A stretch of DNA of 59,228 nucleotides from a virus: positions 1 through 59,228 of the IMG/VR virus record IMGVR_UViG_3300047510_003019; one strand, given 5' to 3'. This document shows, piece by piece, positions 27,080 through 35,000 of the stretch (the first letter of the stretch is position 1; every line of letters starts with the position of its first letter). The notes beneath the pieces were generated by a model. That model was not told where the DNA came from, made no database searches, and was given only the letters and a program-made list of their open reading frames with translations. A program made the position numbers and the translations under genes.

Positions 27080-27262
27080 TTAAAGTGGATTTGCGTATGA
27101 GAGAGTTTTCTCATCCACAGTAGCACGAACAAAGTCTAGCACATTCATAAACTGTTCAACGGTCTCACAGGACACTTGCTTTTCTGACCCTTCACTAGAA
27201 TAAAGATATACAGTACGCTTAAGAGGGTCTACCACGCATCGTGAGAGGTATTCGTCTTGCAT
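27080..27262 (-). CDS. Conserved cyanophage hypothetical protein (60 aa)
   Basis: MQDEYLSRCVVDPLKRTVYLYSSEG... is a small mixed alpha/beta protein with no catalytic motif. It is the first gene after a perfect consensus sigma70 promoter, so it should be expressed early and strongly. I cannot assign a function. Confidence 0.65.
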   Translation of the reverse strand: MQDEYLSRCVVDPLKRTVYLYSSEGSEKQVSCETVEQFMNVLDFVRATVDEKTLSYANPL

Positions 27263-27287
27263 TTGGTCGTTTCGTGATTACCTATGT

Positions 27288-27316
27288 ATTATAGCAAGGT
27301 CTTTGAAGGTTGTCAA
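27288..27316 (-). promoter_or_regulatory. Perfect-consensus sigma70 promoter
   Basis: TTGACA (27311-27316), a 17-bp spacer and TATAAT (27288-27293) on the minus strand, 26 nt before the ATG at 27262. Both hexamers match the bacterial consensus at all 12 positions. Confidence 0.85.
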
Positions 27317-27322
27317 GGTTCA

Positions 27323-29599
27323 TCAGTAAGATGCAATGATGGTGCCACCCATATTAAAGATACTTATCAATAGACCAGAAGTGGCGTTAATACTTATAGT
27401 TCCAGTTGTAATCGTTCCAGCAGCGTGAACAATTTGTGGAATAGCAGTATGCCCAGTTGTATTTGTACTAGATCTTATAATAATATTTCTACTACCAACA
27501 GAACTATTTCTTGCAATTATTTCAAACTTTTTACCAGAAGTAAAATTTGAAATATTAACAGCACTATTAGTAGTATCAAAAGTAACATAATGGAATGAAG
27601 TTGTATTAGAATCTACTGTAGATGTATTAATTCCAACATAAACTGCGGTTGTTCCTGAAGATACAAAAGAAGAAGCAGTTACGATTCCTGCAATATTAGC
27701 ATTACCATTAACAGTTAATGTATTAGAAACATACAAATCAGTAAAACTAGAAGTTCCTGCAGTATCAATACCAGCAATTACTTGAGCTCCGCCACCAATA
27801 TTGTATAACCCAGAACCATCTCCATAAAAAATTGCTCCAGTTACAATTCCACTAATATTAGCATTTCCATTAATTGTAGTATTACCATCAATTCTAGTAT
27901 TACCACTTACATGAAGTCTCGTTGATGGTTGTGAAGTTCCAACACCAACATTTCCACTTGCATCTGTGTATACAAAGGTCTCTAAAGACTGGTCATCACA
28001 ATAAACTTTGCCAATTTTACCAGATCCAACAACTTCAGCACTATTTCCACGATAAATCACTTTTGTATTTGTACTCATATCAAATGAGTTTATAGTGGCT
28101 GACTCAGTTGCATTCAAATAAAAAGTATCACCCTCTCTATTATAGACATAATACGCATTAGTATTTGCTGTTGTTATAACTTTTCCATCAGGAGAACAAG
28201 AAATTCCAACTTCTCCACCAGTAAGAGTTCCAACTAAAGTAAATGTGCTTCCAGATCTATCATAAACCGTTGAATTTGTTCCATTAGAAACAATCACAGT
28301 TGCTCCATCATCACTTACACATACTTGAGTGCCTCCTAATATCAAATCTCCTATTTTACGGAAAAGTCCATATGTATTTTCATTCCGCTCATAAACATAA
28401 GATTTATTCTGTGCAATATTACCAACAACAATAATATTTCCAACTCCATCTACAGAGACACTGCTACCAAAAGTTCCTGAAGAAGGACTGGTTAAAATAC
28501 CAACTTTATCATAAGTATTATCATTTCTATCATATACATAGACACCACCTGAATTATAAGGTGGTGTAGTACATCCAGCTCCCGGAGCACCAACTACTAA
28601 AACTTTTGCATCTGCACTAATTGCAAGTGACTGACCAAATAAATCTCCTTCAGATTCTCCTCTCAATACGATAAGTTTATCTACATTTTTTGCAGACTCG
28701 CATATATTTGTACTCCCAATTCCACAGGCAAATAATGAATCTGTTCCTAGAGATTCTGAATCTAAGAGTTCACAAAATGTTGAGTTTGCAATACCACAAT
28801 ATTCTGGATCTACTGGCGGTTTATAATCATAAACCCAAACTACTCCGGTTCTTAATGCAGTAGAGAATCCAACACTTGTCGATGATACACCAACAATTCG
28901 TGTTTCCTCAATAACATTTGGTCCACCAACAGCAAAAGTTTTTCCATCAAGAGACATTGCAACAGAGTAACCATAATCATCAATACTTGTGGTTCCAATT
29001 CCAACTCCGTGCGTTGCTCCAAGGCCTGCCTTGGAATATTCTCCAACAATACAATCTCTTTTTATAAAATTATTTGAAATTCTCTCATACAAATAGGCAC
29101 TTCCATAATAAGTTGCAATACCAACCGTAGTTCCTATTCCTACAAAATATCCATCAATAATTGACGTTCTGTTTCCAATAATAATTAAACTTCCATTTGC
29201 ATTTGTTGCAATGGAATTTCCAAAACCACCATAAGTACCAAATCCAATATGAGTAGGTTCTGATGGATTATAAACACTTGTAGTAAAAGAACCAACGTTT
29301 GTATAGTCCTCTATTCCACCTAAAGAATCTGAGATTGCACTTCTTTCTCCAGTAAATGAATGTGCTGAAATTCCAAGAAAATTCTTTGGTAATGTTCTAG
29401 ATCCAGATGAAAGATTCCCCACTACATTTGCAGCAGAATCAACTCTTAAATTTCCAGCATCAAGGTTTATGATTTCTGCAGGTTCGTCTAATGCAGTATA
29501 AAGAATTGGTCTGGTAAAATCATGTATACCAGTATCGGGAATCTCTATAAATTCTTCTGCATCCAAAAAATCACTATCACTTACAAATATATCATCCAT
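27323..29599 (-). CDS. FG-GAP-type beta-propeller virion protein with fibre-like C-terminus
   Basis: About 758 residues from the ATG at 29599; a TTG two codons earlier is a poorer start. Residues of about 120-480 carry integrin-like FG-GAP repeats such as GGFGNSIATNANGSLIIIGN, DDYGYSVAMSLDGKTFAVGG and DLFGQSLAISADAKVLVVGAPG, which form a seven-bladed propeller in other proteins. The C-terminal 200 residues are fibre-like (NVGVGTSQPSTRLHVSG, NISGIVTGAIFYGDGSGLYN). It is likely a surface-exposed structural or adhesion protein. It is the last gene of the baseplate operon that starts near gp26. Confidence 0.75.
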   Translation of the reverse strand: MDDIFVSDSDFLDAEEFIEIPDTGIHDFTRPILYTALDEPAEIINLDAGNLRVDSAANVVGNLSSGSRTLPKNFLGISAHSFTGERSAISDSLGGIEDYTNVGSFTTSVYNPSEPTHIGFGTYGGFGNSIATNANGSLIIIGNRTSIIDGYFVGIGTTVGIATYYGSAYLYERISNNFIKRDCIVGEYSKAGLGATHGVGIGTTSIDDYGYSVAMSLDGKTFAVGGPNVIEETRIVGVSSTSVGFSTALRTGVVWVYDYKPPVDPEYCGIANSTFCELLDSESLGTDSLFACGIGSTNICESAKNVDKLIVLRGESEGDLFGQSLAISADAKVLVVGAPGAGCTTPPYNSGGVYVYDRNDNTYDKVGILTSPSSGTFGSSVSVDGVGNIIVVGNIAQNKSYVYERNENTYGLFRKIGDLILGGTQVCVSDDGATVIVSNGTNSTVYDRSGSTFTLVGTLTGGEVGISCSPDGKVITTANTNAYYVYNREGDTFYLNATESATINSFDMSTNTKVIYRGNSAEVVGSGKIGKVYCDDQSLETFVYTDASGNVGVGTSQPSTRLHVSGNTRIDGNTTINGNANISGIVTGAIFYGDGSGLYNIGGGAQVIAGIDTAGTSSFTDLYVSNTLTVNGNANIAGIVTASSFVSSGTTAVYVGINTSTVDSNTTSFHYVTFDTTNSAVNISNFTSGKKFEIIARNSSVGSRNIIIRSSTNTTGHTAIPQIVHAAGTITTGTISINATSGLLISIFNMGGTIIASY

Positions 29600-29601
29600 A
29601 A

Positions 29602-30396
29602 TCAAACCTCTTCTTTAGTATCATAATGGTATCCAGAAACTGAATATTCTGAATTATCTCCAGGATAATCTGCTGGAGATGATCCTTTATATTCAACAAT
29701 TAATTTTTCACCATCAATTCTTTCTGCAATGATGTGATAAAAACAATCAATAGGCATTCCGCCTTTTGATTGAAGATATACTTTGCTCTCATCCCATCTC
29801 TTAATAATAACATCTTGATGAGCACCAATTGGTTGAAGTGTAATTACAATCGACCGAATATCTACAAAGTCTTTCCAGTAACTTGGAAGACTTATTTCTG
29901 TAGAATTTTTAACTCTTCCTTTAATATAAACATCATTTGAGGGACCTTCTATACAAGTATGTCTGAGTCTCCATCCTTCTTTTGATGGGTGAGGAATATC
30001 AAAGTTCTTTTTTCTAGAAAGAACATGCTTACCACACTGAGATTTTACATTAGACTGTGAGGTGATATTTCTTCTCGCAAGAATATTGGAACTTACAAAA
30101 AAACTTCCTTTAACCGCAGAGTTTCCTATAGTATATAATGATAATTTATTTGGAGAGGTTCCACATACAGATCCAAAAACATTAGGAGTTGGAGAATCAT
30201 TATTTTTTAATGGTGCAACCATTAATGTTGCAGTAATTTGATTATGAGATTTATCGTTTCCGACTACTGTAGGTCCTTGCATGTAAGCAGCACCACGAAT
30301 TGTTGCTGGACCTCTACCAAGATTTTCTGGTTTAGTTTCGTCTTTTGTTACATGAAGTTGACCATGGATCAACTCAAAATCACTTGAACTTGACAT
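29602..30396 (-). CDS. Conserved cyanophage virion structural protein
   Basis: A 264-residue protein. It contains the strongly conserved-looking core FDIPHPSKEGWRLRHTCIEGPSNDVYIKGR, a block I associate with cyanophage structural proteins near the baseplate genes, though no function is known. The N-terminal ATIRGAAYMQGPTVVGN is fibre-like. It is tightly packed with the FG-GAP protein downstream. Confidence 0.7.
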   Translation of the reverse strand: MSSSSDFELIHGQLHVTKDETKPENLGRGPATIRGAAYMQGPTVVGNDKSHNQITATLMVAPLKNNDSPTPNVFGSVCGTSPNKLSLYTIGNSAVKGSFFVSSNILARRNITSQSNVKSQCGKHVLSRKKNFDIPHPSKEGWRLRHTCIEGPSNDVYIKGRVKNSTEISLPSYWKDFVDIRSIVITLQPIGAHQDVIIKRWDESKVYLQSKGGMPIDCFYHIIAERIDGEKLIVEYKGSSPADYPGDNSEYSVSGYHYDTKEEV

Positions 30397-30408
30397 AAGT
30401 TGTAATGC

Positions 30409-30987
30409 TTATAATGGAAAAGGTTTTGCGATCTGAACTATATCATTAAGAATTGGTAGTGATGGTGGTTTAATTGAACTCATCGAAGTCATTTTCTGAA
30501 CACTACCAGCAACAATTTTCATAATATTTATTGCAGTCTGCTGCATCTCACCATCAGTAAATAAACTGATTGATTCATTTGCATTTGCGGTAAATCTTTT
30601 GGTCTTAATATTTACACTCTCATTGGAGTGAATGTTAATTACACCGCTCGAATTTGTTTTACCCCGAGCAATTAAATCAATATTCTCAGCCTCCATACGA
30701 ATTCTTCCGCCAGTACGAATAACAATATCACTATTGGAAGCATCAAAGTACATTCCAACTGCATCTTTTGGAATATCATCACCAGACTTAACTTGATATC
30801 TTCCCCTACACCGAGAGGTAATCCATCGTTTTCTTGGCTCAGTTTGATCAAGTACAATATATTCTAACGATTCTTGACCTTGAATAAGAGCAGATGATTT
30901 TACTTGATCTTCATGGATATGTCCAAATTTTATAGAACCATCTTTAGTTCCTTGCGATCTTGTCTCGTAATTTCTTGATTTTGTCAT
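30409..30987 (-). CDS. Baseplate-associated structural protein (gp5/VgrG spike-like)
   Basis: A 192-residue protein. The central region ITSRCRGRYQVKSGDDIPKDAVG...SDIVIRTGGRIRMEAENIDLIARG resembles the strand-repeat spike part of gp5/VgrG proteins (short alternating beta motifs, IDLIARG). In T4 the spike is part of gp5. Here gp5 lacks that tail and this separate protein may supply it; this is inference. The ATG overlaps the upstream stop (ATGA). Confidence 0.6.
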   Translation of the reverse strand: MTKSRNYETRSQGTKDGSIKFGHIHEDQVKSSALIQGQESLEYIVLDQTEPRKRWITSRCRGRYQVKSGDDIPKDAVGMYFDASNSDIVIRTGGRIRMEAENIDLIARGKTNSSGVINIHSNESVNIKTKRFTANANESISLFTDGEMQQTAINIMKIVAGSVQKMTSMSSIKPPSLPILNDIVQIAKPFPL

Positions 30988-32057
30988 CTTGGAACCCTAT
31001 CAAATTCTTTTTTTGGCGGTACTATTCCTACACAATCTACAACTGAAATAATTGTTGCTCCTGGAGGTGGAATAAAACTTTGCTCTTCATCCAATCTTCT
31101 TACTCTAAAAATAGGTCTTGCTGATAAATTATATCCTGTGGGAGAATTTGTGGTAATTTCCGGGAAATCATCAAAACCTGATCCTGGACTTATTACATTT
31201 ATTCTAATGATTCTACCATTATCTATAACAGGTTCTAAGACTGCTCCACGATCAGGTGTTACTATTATTTGATCACCTGGTTGATATCCAAATCCAGGAT
31301 TATCAATATCTATATCTTCTATCTCAAGAATTACTGGATATATTGATGGTTGTATGGGTGGGATACTTGGTGGAATAAGTATGTCTTCTGGTTCTAATTC
31401 TGGAGTTACATTTGGTGGTACAACAACATAAGTTCCATCAGGTTTTTGAATTAGACCCTGCTCTGGTCTTTTAATTACCCTACCACCACCACTATAACTG
31501 CCATCTGGAGCAGCAAGATATCCATCACCAGGTGCTTTAATTTTTATTCGAGTAACACTTCCATTACTTATTTCTGTTTGCAATTTACTTCCAGATCCCT
31601 TTCCAGACTGATCAACAAGTTGTGCGAAGGGTGGTGAGGTATAATTTTTTCCACCATTAACAATATCAAATCCAATAACTCCAGAAGAAACTGGACTTAT
31701 AATTGTATTTGCCTGTACACCTAAACCTTCCCCACCAAAAATATTTAAAATTGGAGGTCCAGAGGGTTTTGCTCCTGTATCGCAAGGAGATGATGTTGCC
31801 AAATCGTTAGATGGAACTAAAGCATTAACTTGACTTATTGTTAATTCTTGTTGAATCCTATTCTTATCTTGAAAATAAAAAAGTTGTGATGGATTTGCGG
31901 CCGCGATTTTATTTGCTTCACTTCTTGTCACATCATTTACTCTCATTTCATCAATATCATAAAAAGAAACTCTTATAGGATCATTTTTAAATCCATTAAA
32001 TTCTTTTCTTTTTTTATCTTGACGATCTACAAATTCCTCTCTAAGTAATTCTGTCAT
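30984..32057 (-). CDS. Baseplate/virion structural protein
   Basis: A 357-residue protein. The helical N-terminus (TELLREEFVDRQDKKRKEF) is followed by Pro/Gly-rich beta domains, two of which are similar: FDIVNGGKNYTSPPFAQL and IDNPGFGYQPGDQIIVTP with GSGFDDFPEI. Such NGGxGYxxPP motifs recur in cyanophage structural proteins. It overlaps gp5 by 4 nt and is therefore coupled to it. Confidence 0.65.
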   Translation of the reverse strand: MTELLREEFVDRQDKKRKEFNGFKNDPIRVSFYDIDEMRVNDVTRSEANKIAAANPSQLFYFQDKNRIQQELTISQVNALVPSNDLATSSPCDTGAKPSGPPILNIFGGEGLGVQANTIISPVSSGVIGFDIVNGGKNYTSPPFAQLVDQSGKGSGSKLQTEISNGSVTRIKIKAPGDGYLAAPDGSYSGGGRVIKRPEQGLIQKPDGTYVVVPPNVTPELEPEDILIPPSIPPIQPSIYPVILEIEDIDIDNPGFGYQPGDQIIVTPDRGAVLEPVIDNGRIIRINVISPGSGFDDFPEITTNSPTGYNLSARPIFRVRRLDEEQSFIPPPGATIISVVDCVGIVPPKKEFDRVPR

Positions 32058-33427
32058 TTGAAAGCAGTACTATAGTCTGGTTGATTTGAAGAACTTCCAT
32101 TTCCAGATCCATAAGAGAATACTGGATTTGGTCCAATTAACTTATCAAAAGAAACCTGAGGATCTCCACCCTGAGAGAATGCTCCCGCCAAATTAATTTC
32201 TTGTTGTTGAGGACATGCTGCATCATCATCACATTTGAAAAAGTTAAGAATACCATTTGCAAAATCTAATGCATTAAATATAGAATCTATGGCACCAGTT
32301 ACAAGACCAACACCCTGAGAAAATAATGCAATTGCAGTTTGTACTGCATTTGTAATTTGATCTAAAATACCAAAGTTATTTAATAAGTCAGATACAAAAC
32401 TTTCAACAAAACAAAATGCAGTATCAATAAGTTTATCAAGTAAACCTGATAATATATTTCCAATTAAACCTGGAAGTTGTCTTACTAATTTATTAAACAA
32501 ACAAGAAAGAAGATTGGTTCCTTCATTTATTTTCTTCATAAATTTTGGCATCTCACTTGGAAATAGAAAAGGCAATACCTTTTTTGCAGAATCGGAAACT
32601 ACATTATAAGCATAACCACGAATACTATCAAATAAACTTTTTACATATCCTGTAATATCGCCAGTTGCAATATCTAAAACTTTCTGAATAAATTTTTCTC
32701 TATCAGGATCTCCACCACCAAAAAGTTCTGCAATCGTATCATAATCTTTAATATCATTCAGTAGATTTTGAATTGTTGTTTGAATTCCCTTGAAAGGACT
32801 ATTATCAGTTTTACAGGGACTTGCGAGTGGTGTTGGTTTTTTCCTATCAAGATCTTGTTCTGTCCAAGCTTGAACTGCACTGTCACTTAAATGAATTTTA
32901 TCACCAATTGATTGAATTACTTTCCAATATTCTTGAGTTCCTATTAAATTGGTTGGGACAAATGCACCTCTTTCTGGTGTTCCTTCTTTATAAGTTTGAT
33001 TAAAGAGTTGACCACCACCTATTTCACCTTTTGGTTGTTCTTTTGGAACATCATTATTGGAGTTAATTAATACTCCATCAATATAAGGCTCTTGTCCTGC
33101 CATTCCATCTAAGAACCATCCAGTTACAATCGTACCAGAAGAAAGTGCAGGAGTGTCATGAAATCCACCAAGACCAGAACCTGCAGTAACTGGCATAACC
33201 ACATTTGCCATAGGCAACTGTTCGTCAGGAAGATCCTGAGTATTTGCAGAATGCAATCCAAAATATCTTATGCGATATCGATATCCCCATCCTTTTTGTT
33301 GTTCTGCTTCACTAAAAAGTTCGTCCTCAATATTTTCCTGCCAAGATACATCAGAAACTACTCTACCAAACCATCTTGGTACAGAAGAAACTGTATTTAA
33401 ATCAAAATTTCCAGAATATTCACTCAT
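32054..33427 (-). CDS. 5: gp5-like baseplate hub protein (no lysozyme domain)
   Basis: A 457-residue protein. The N-terminal OB-fold of T4 gp5 is clear: WFGRVVSDVSWQENI, YRIRYFGLHSANTQDLPDEQLPMANVVMPVTAGSGLGG and GTIVTGWFLDGMAGQEPYIDGVLI (residues of about 18-125). No catalytic Glu-Asp-Thr lysozyme domain follows. Instead there is a helical, amphipathic region (residues of about 200-400; LFNKLVRQLPGLIGNILSGLL). Cell-wall cleavage is probably done by the domains in the two giant proteins upstream. It is coupled to CP12 upstream and to a structural gene downstream by overlaps. Confidence 0.85.
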   Translation of the reverse strand: MSEYSGNFDLNTVSSVPRWFGRVVSDVSWQENIEDELFSEAEQQKGWGYRYRIRYFGLHSANTQDLPDEQLPMANVVMPVTAGSGLGGFHDTPALSSGTIVTGWFLDGMAGQEPYIDGVLINSNNDVPKEQPKGEIGGGQLFNQTYKEGTPERGAFVPTNLIGTQEYWKVIQSIGDKIHLSDSAVQAWTEQDLDRKKPTPLASPCKTDNSPFKGIQTTIQNLLNDIKDYDTIAELFGGGDPDREKFIQKVLDIATGDITGYVKSLFDSIRGYAYNVVSDSAKKVLPFLFPSEMPKFMKKINEGTNLLSCLFNKLVRQLPGLIGNILSGLLDKLIDTAFCFVESFVSDLLNNFGILDQITNAVQTAIALFSQGVGLVTGAIDSIFNALDFANGILNFFKCDDDAACPQQQEINLAGAFSQGGDPQVSFDKLIGPNPVFSYGSGNGSSSNQPDYSTAFK

Positions 33428-33642
33428 CAGTCATCATACATACGGCATTCGAGAGCATCTGGATTTGAATCACAGTAGAGTTCCAAGGGAGTTGGATCGT
33501 GTTCATCATCAGGATGTCTTTCTTGATACTTTTTAAGAGCATCGAGTTCATCTTCCAAATGACGCCGACGTTGGCTGTTTGTATTGGGACTATCTAATTC
33601 GTCCTTATCATTATTAATGTGCTGCTGAAGTGTCCTATCCAT
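33427..33642 (-). CDS. cp12: CP12-like Calvin-cycle inhibitor
   Basis: 71 residues from the ATG at 33642 (the longer frame needs GTG). The C-terminus LELYCDSNPDALECRMYDD is the CP12 signature: Cys, about eight residues with a Pro, Cys, then Arg-X-Tyr-Asp. The N-terminal LQQHINNDKDEL and the following helix match the CP12 helical part, but the N-terminal Cys pair of plant and cyanobacterial CP12 is absent. CP12 binds GAPDH and phosphoribulokinase and shuts down carbon fixation, which favours the pentose phosphate pathway for phage nucleotide synthesis. It sits inside the hub operon, overlapping gp5 by 1 nt. Confidence 0.82.
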   Translation of the reverse strand: MDRTLQQHINNDKDELDSPNTNSQRRRHLEDELDALKKYQERHPDDEHDPTPLELYCDSNPDALECRMYDD

Positions 33643-33665
33643 TTGGAACACGATGTTAATTGTTA

Positions 33666-33673
33666 TTATTTAT
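33666..33673 (-). promoter_or_regulatory. Late promoter-like motif before cp12
   Basis: The minus strand reads ATAAATAA in an AT-rich stretch 24 nt before the cp12 ATG. A second similar element (GTATAAATGA) lies at 33676-33685. Confidence 0.4.
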
Positions 33674-33685
33674 TATCATTTATAC

Positions 33686-34999
33686 TTATTTTCTCCCAAT
33701 TGATTCTCTTACAAGATTGAGTCTTGTATAACATCCATTTTTTGTTATATGATTACACAAATCTGCAATCATATAAACTCCACTTACTTTTTGACTTACA
33801 AGTTTTGTGGGATTACTAGAAATCTCTGGGAAATCACAGTAAACTAAATCTCCAGCACGAAGATCGAAGTCTCCTGGAATTGCGATTGAAAGTTTAGTAG
33901 AGAAAAGATTATTATATCTCATATAAGATTGTCTTAAAATCTCATCATTATTATAGTTTATCTCTTTTGATTTTGGAAGTTGAGACTTTAAATCTTTTCC
34001 TTCAACCAAAGCACCTTGGTCATCAAATTTAAAAGATCTTCTTGATGTTTTATTTTGGATATCTAAGTCTTTTGCAATTACAGGTTGTTCTTTTCCACCA
34101 ATATTATTTTCTTTAAATTGTTCTTTAGAATCAAAATCATTCTTACGATATTTACTTTGATAAGTGTTTACTGCATTAAGTTCTGATTTTAATTGAGATC
34201 CTGTAGTTAATATATTTTTAAGATCCAAAGAACTCTCAAAGGAATATTGTAAAATTTTTGCATCATAAGTTGGTGGAATTTCTCCGATTATATTATTAAA
34301 TATCAATCTCCTTTTTGGTTTTTGCTCAAACAGTTTATCAATTGACTTGAATTTATATCCCTCATAAGTTTCATAAAAGAAAAATCCTGCAAGTTTTCCT
34401 TTTGAGTCTGCAACATCAGGTACAGATCTTGGTGCTAACCATGCAGATTTATAAAAAGGTTTTTCAACATTCCCAATAAAACTTAGATTGTTTAGTGTAG
34501 TATCAATATCAATTTCTTTTTGTGTCTTTAAAACCTCTGTTAAAATTTTATTTACTGAATCGGATATTTTTCCATCATATCTTTTTTTAACCCGATATTC
34601 CACTAACTCATTATCAATTGCTTCCTTAGTGAAAAGATCGACTGTAAATGTGACTTTGTTTGTTGTACTTACGGTTTGTCTTGGTTCTTTAATTCGCAAG
34701 TGCTTAGAACCAAGAAGTGAGAGTGTTTTATCATATCCATCAGTCATCTTAAGTTCAACTTTTTCACCTACAGTAAGTTTAAGACCTTCCTCTTCAGTAA
34801 CTGCAGAACCTTCTTCTTTTCGATATCCAGTATCTGCAAATGTTGCATTAACTCTAATAGTAGGATCTAAAATACTCTCATAATAATTAAGTTCAACAAT
34901 ACCCCCCGACATATCAACTTTAGGTCTACCATAATTTGAATAAAATTCAAATAAATCAATTTGGGCTTGGCCGCCTTGTGCTGCAATATTTGCTGGCAT
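33686..34999 (-). CDS. gp27-like baseplate hub protein
   Basis: A 437-residue protein. Its layout fits the gp27/gpD/VgrG hub fold: YYESILDPTIRVNATFADTG near residue 40, a helical insertion (residues of about 135-190), and the C-terminal tube-domain motif LSIAIPGDFDLRAGDLVYCDFPE with SGVYMIADLCNHI. In T4, gp27 forms the trimeric ring between gp5 and the tail tube. Position next to gp5 supports this. It lies 1 nt from the next gene. Confidence 0.75.
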   Translation of the reverse strand: MPANIAAQGGQAQIDLFEFYSNYGRPKVDMSGGIVELNYYESILDPTIRVNATFADTGYRKEEGSAVTEEEGLKLTVGEKVELKMTDGYDKTLSLLGSKHLRIKEPRQTVSTTNKVTFTVDLFTKEAIDNELVEYRVKKRYDGKISDSVNKILTEVLKTQKEIDIDTTLNNLSFIGNVEKPFYKSAWLAPRSVPDVADSKGKLAGFFFYETYEGYKFKSIDKLFEQKPKRRLIFNNIIGEIPPTYDAKILQYSFESSLDLKNILTTGSQLKSELNAVNTYQSKYRKNDFDSKEQFKENNIGGKEQPVIAKDLDIQNKTSRRSFKFDDQGALVEGKDLKSQLPKSKEINYNNDEILRQSYMRYNNLFSTKLSIAIPGDFDLRAGDLVYCDFPEISSNPTKLVSQKVSGVYMIADLCNHITKNGCYTRLNLVRESIGRK

Positions 35000-35000
35000 T

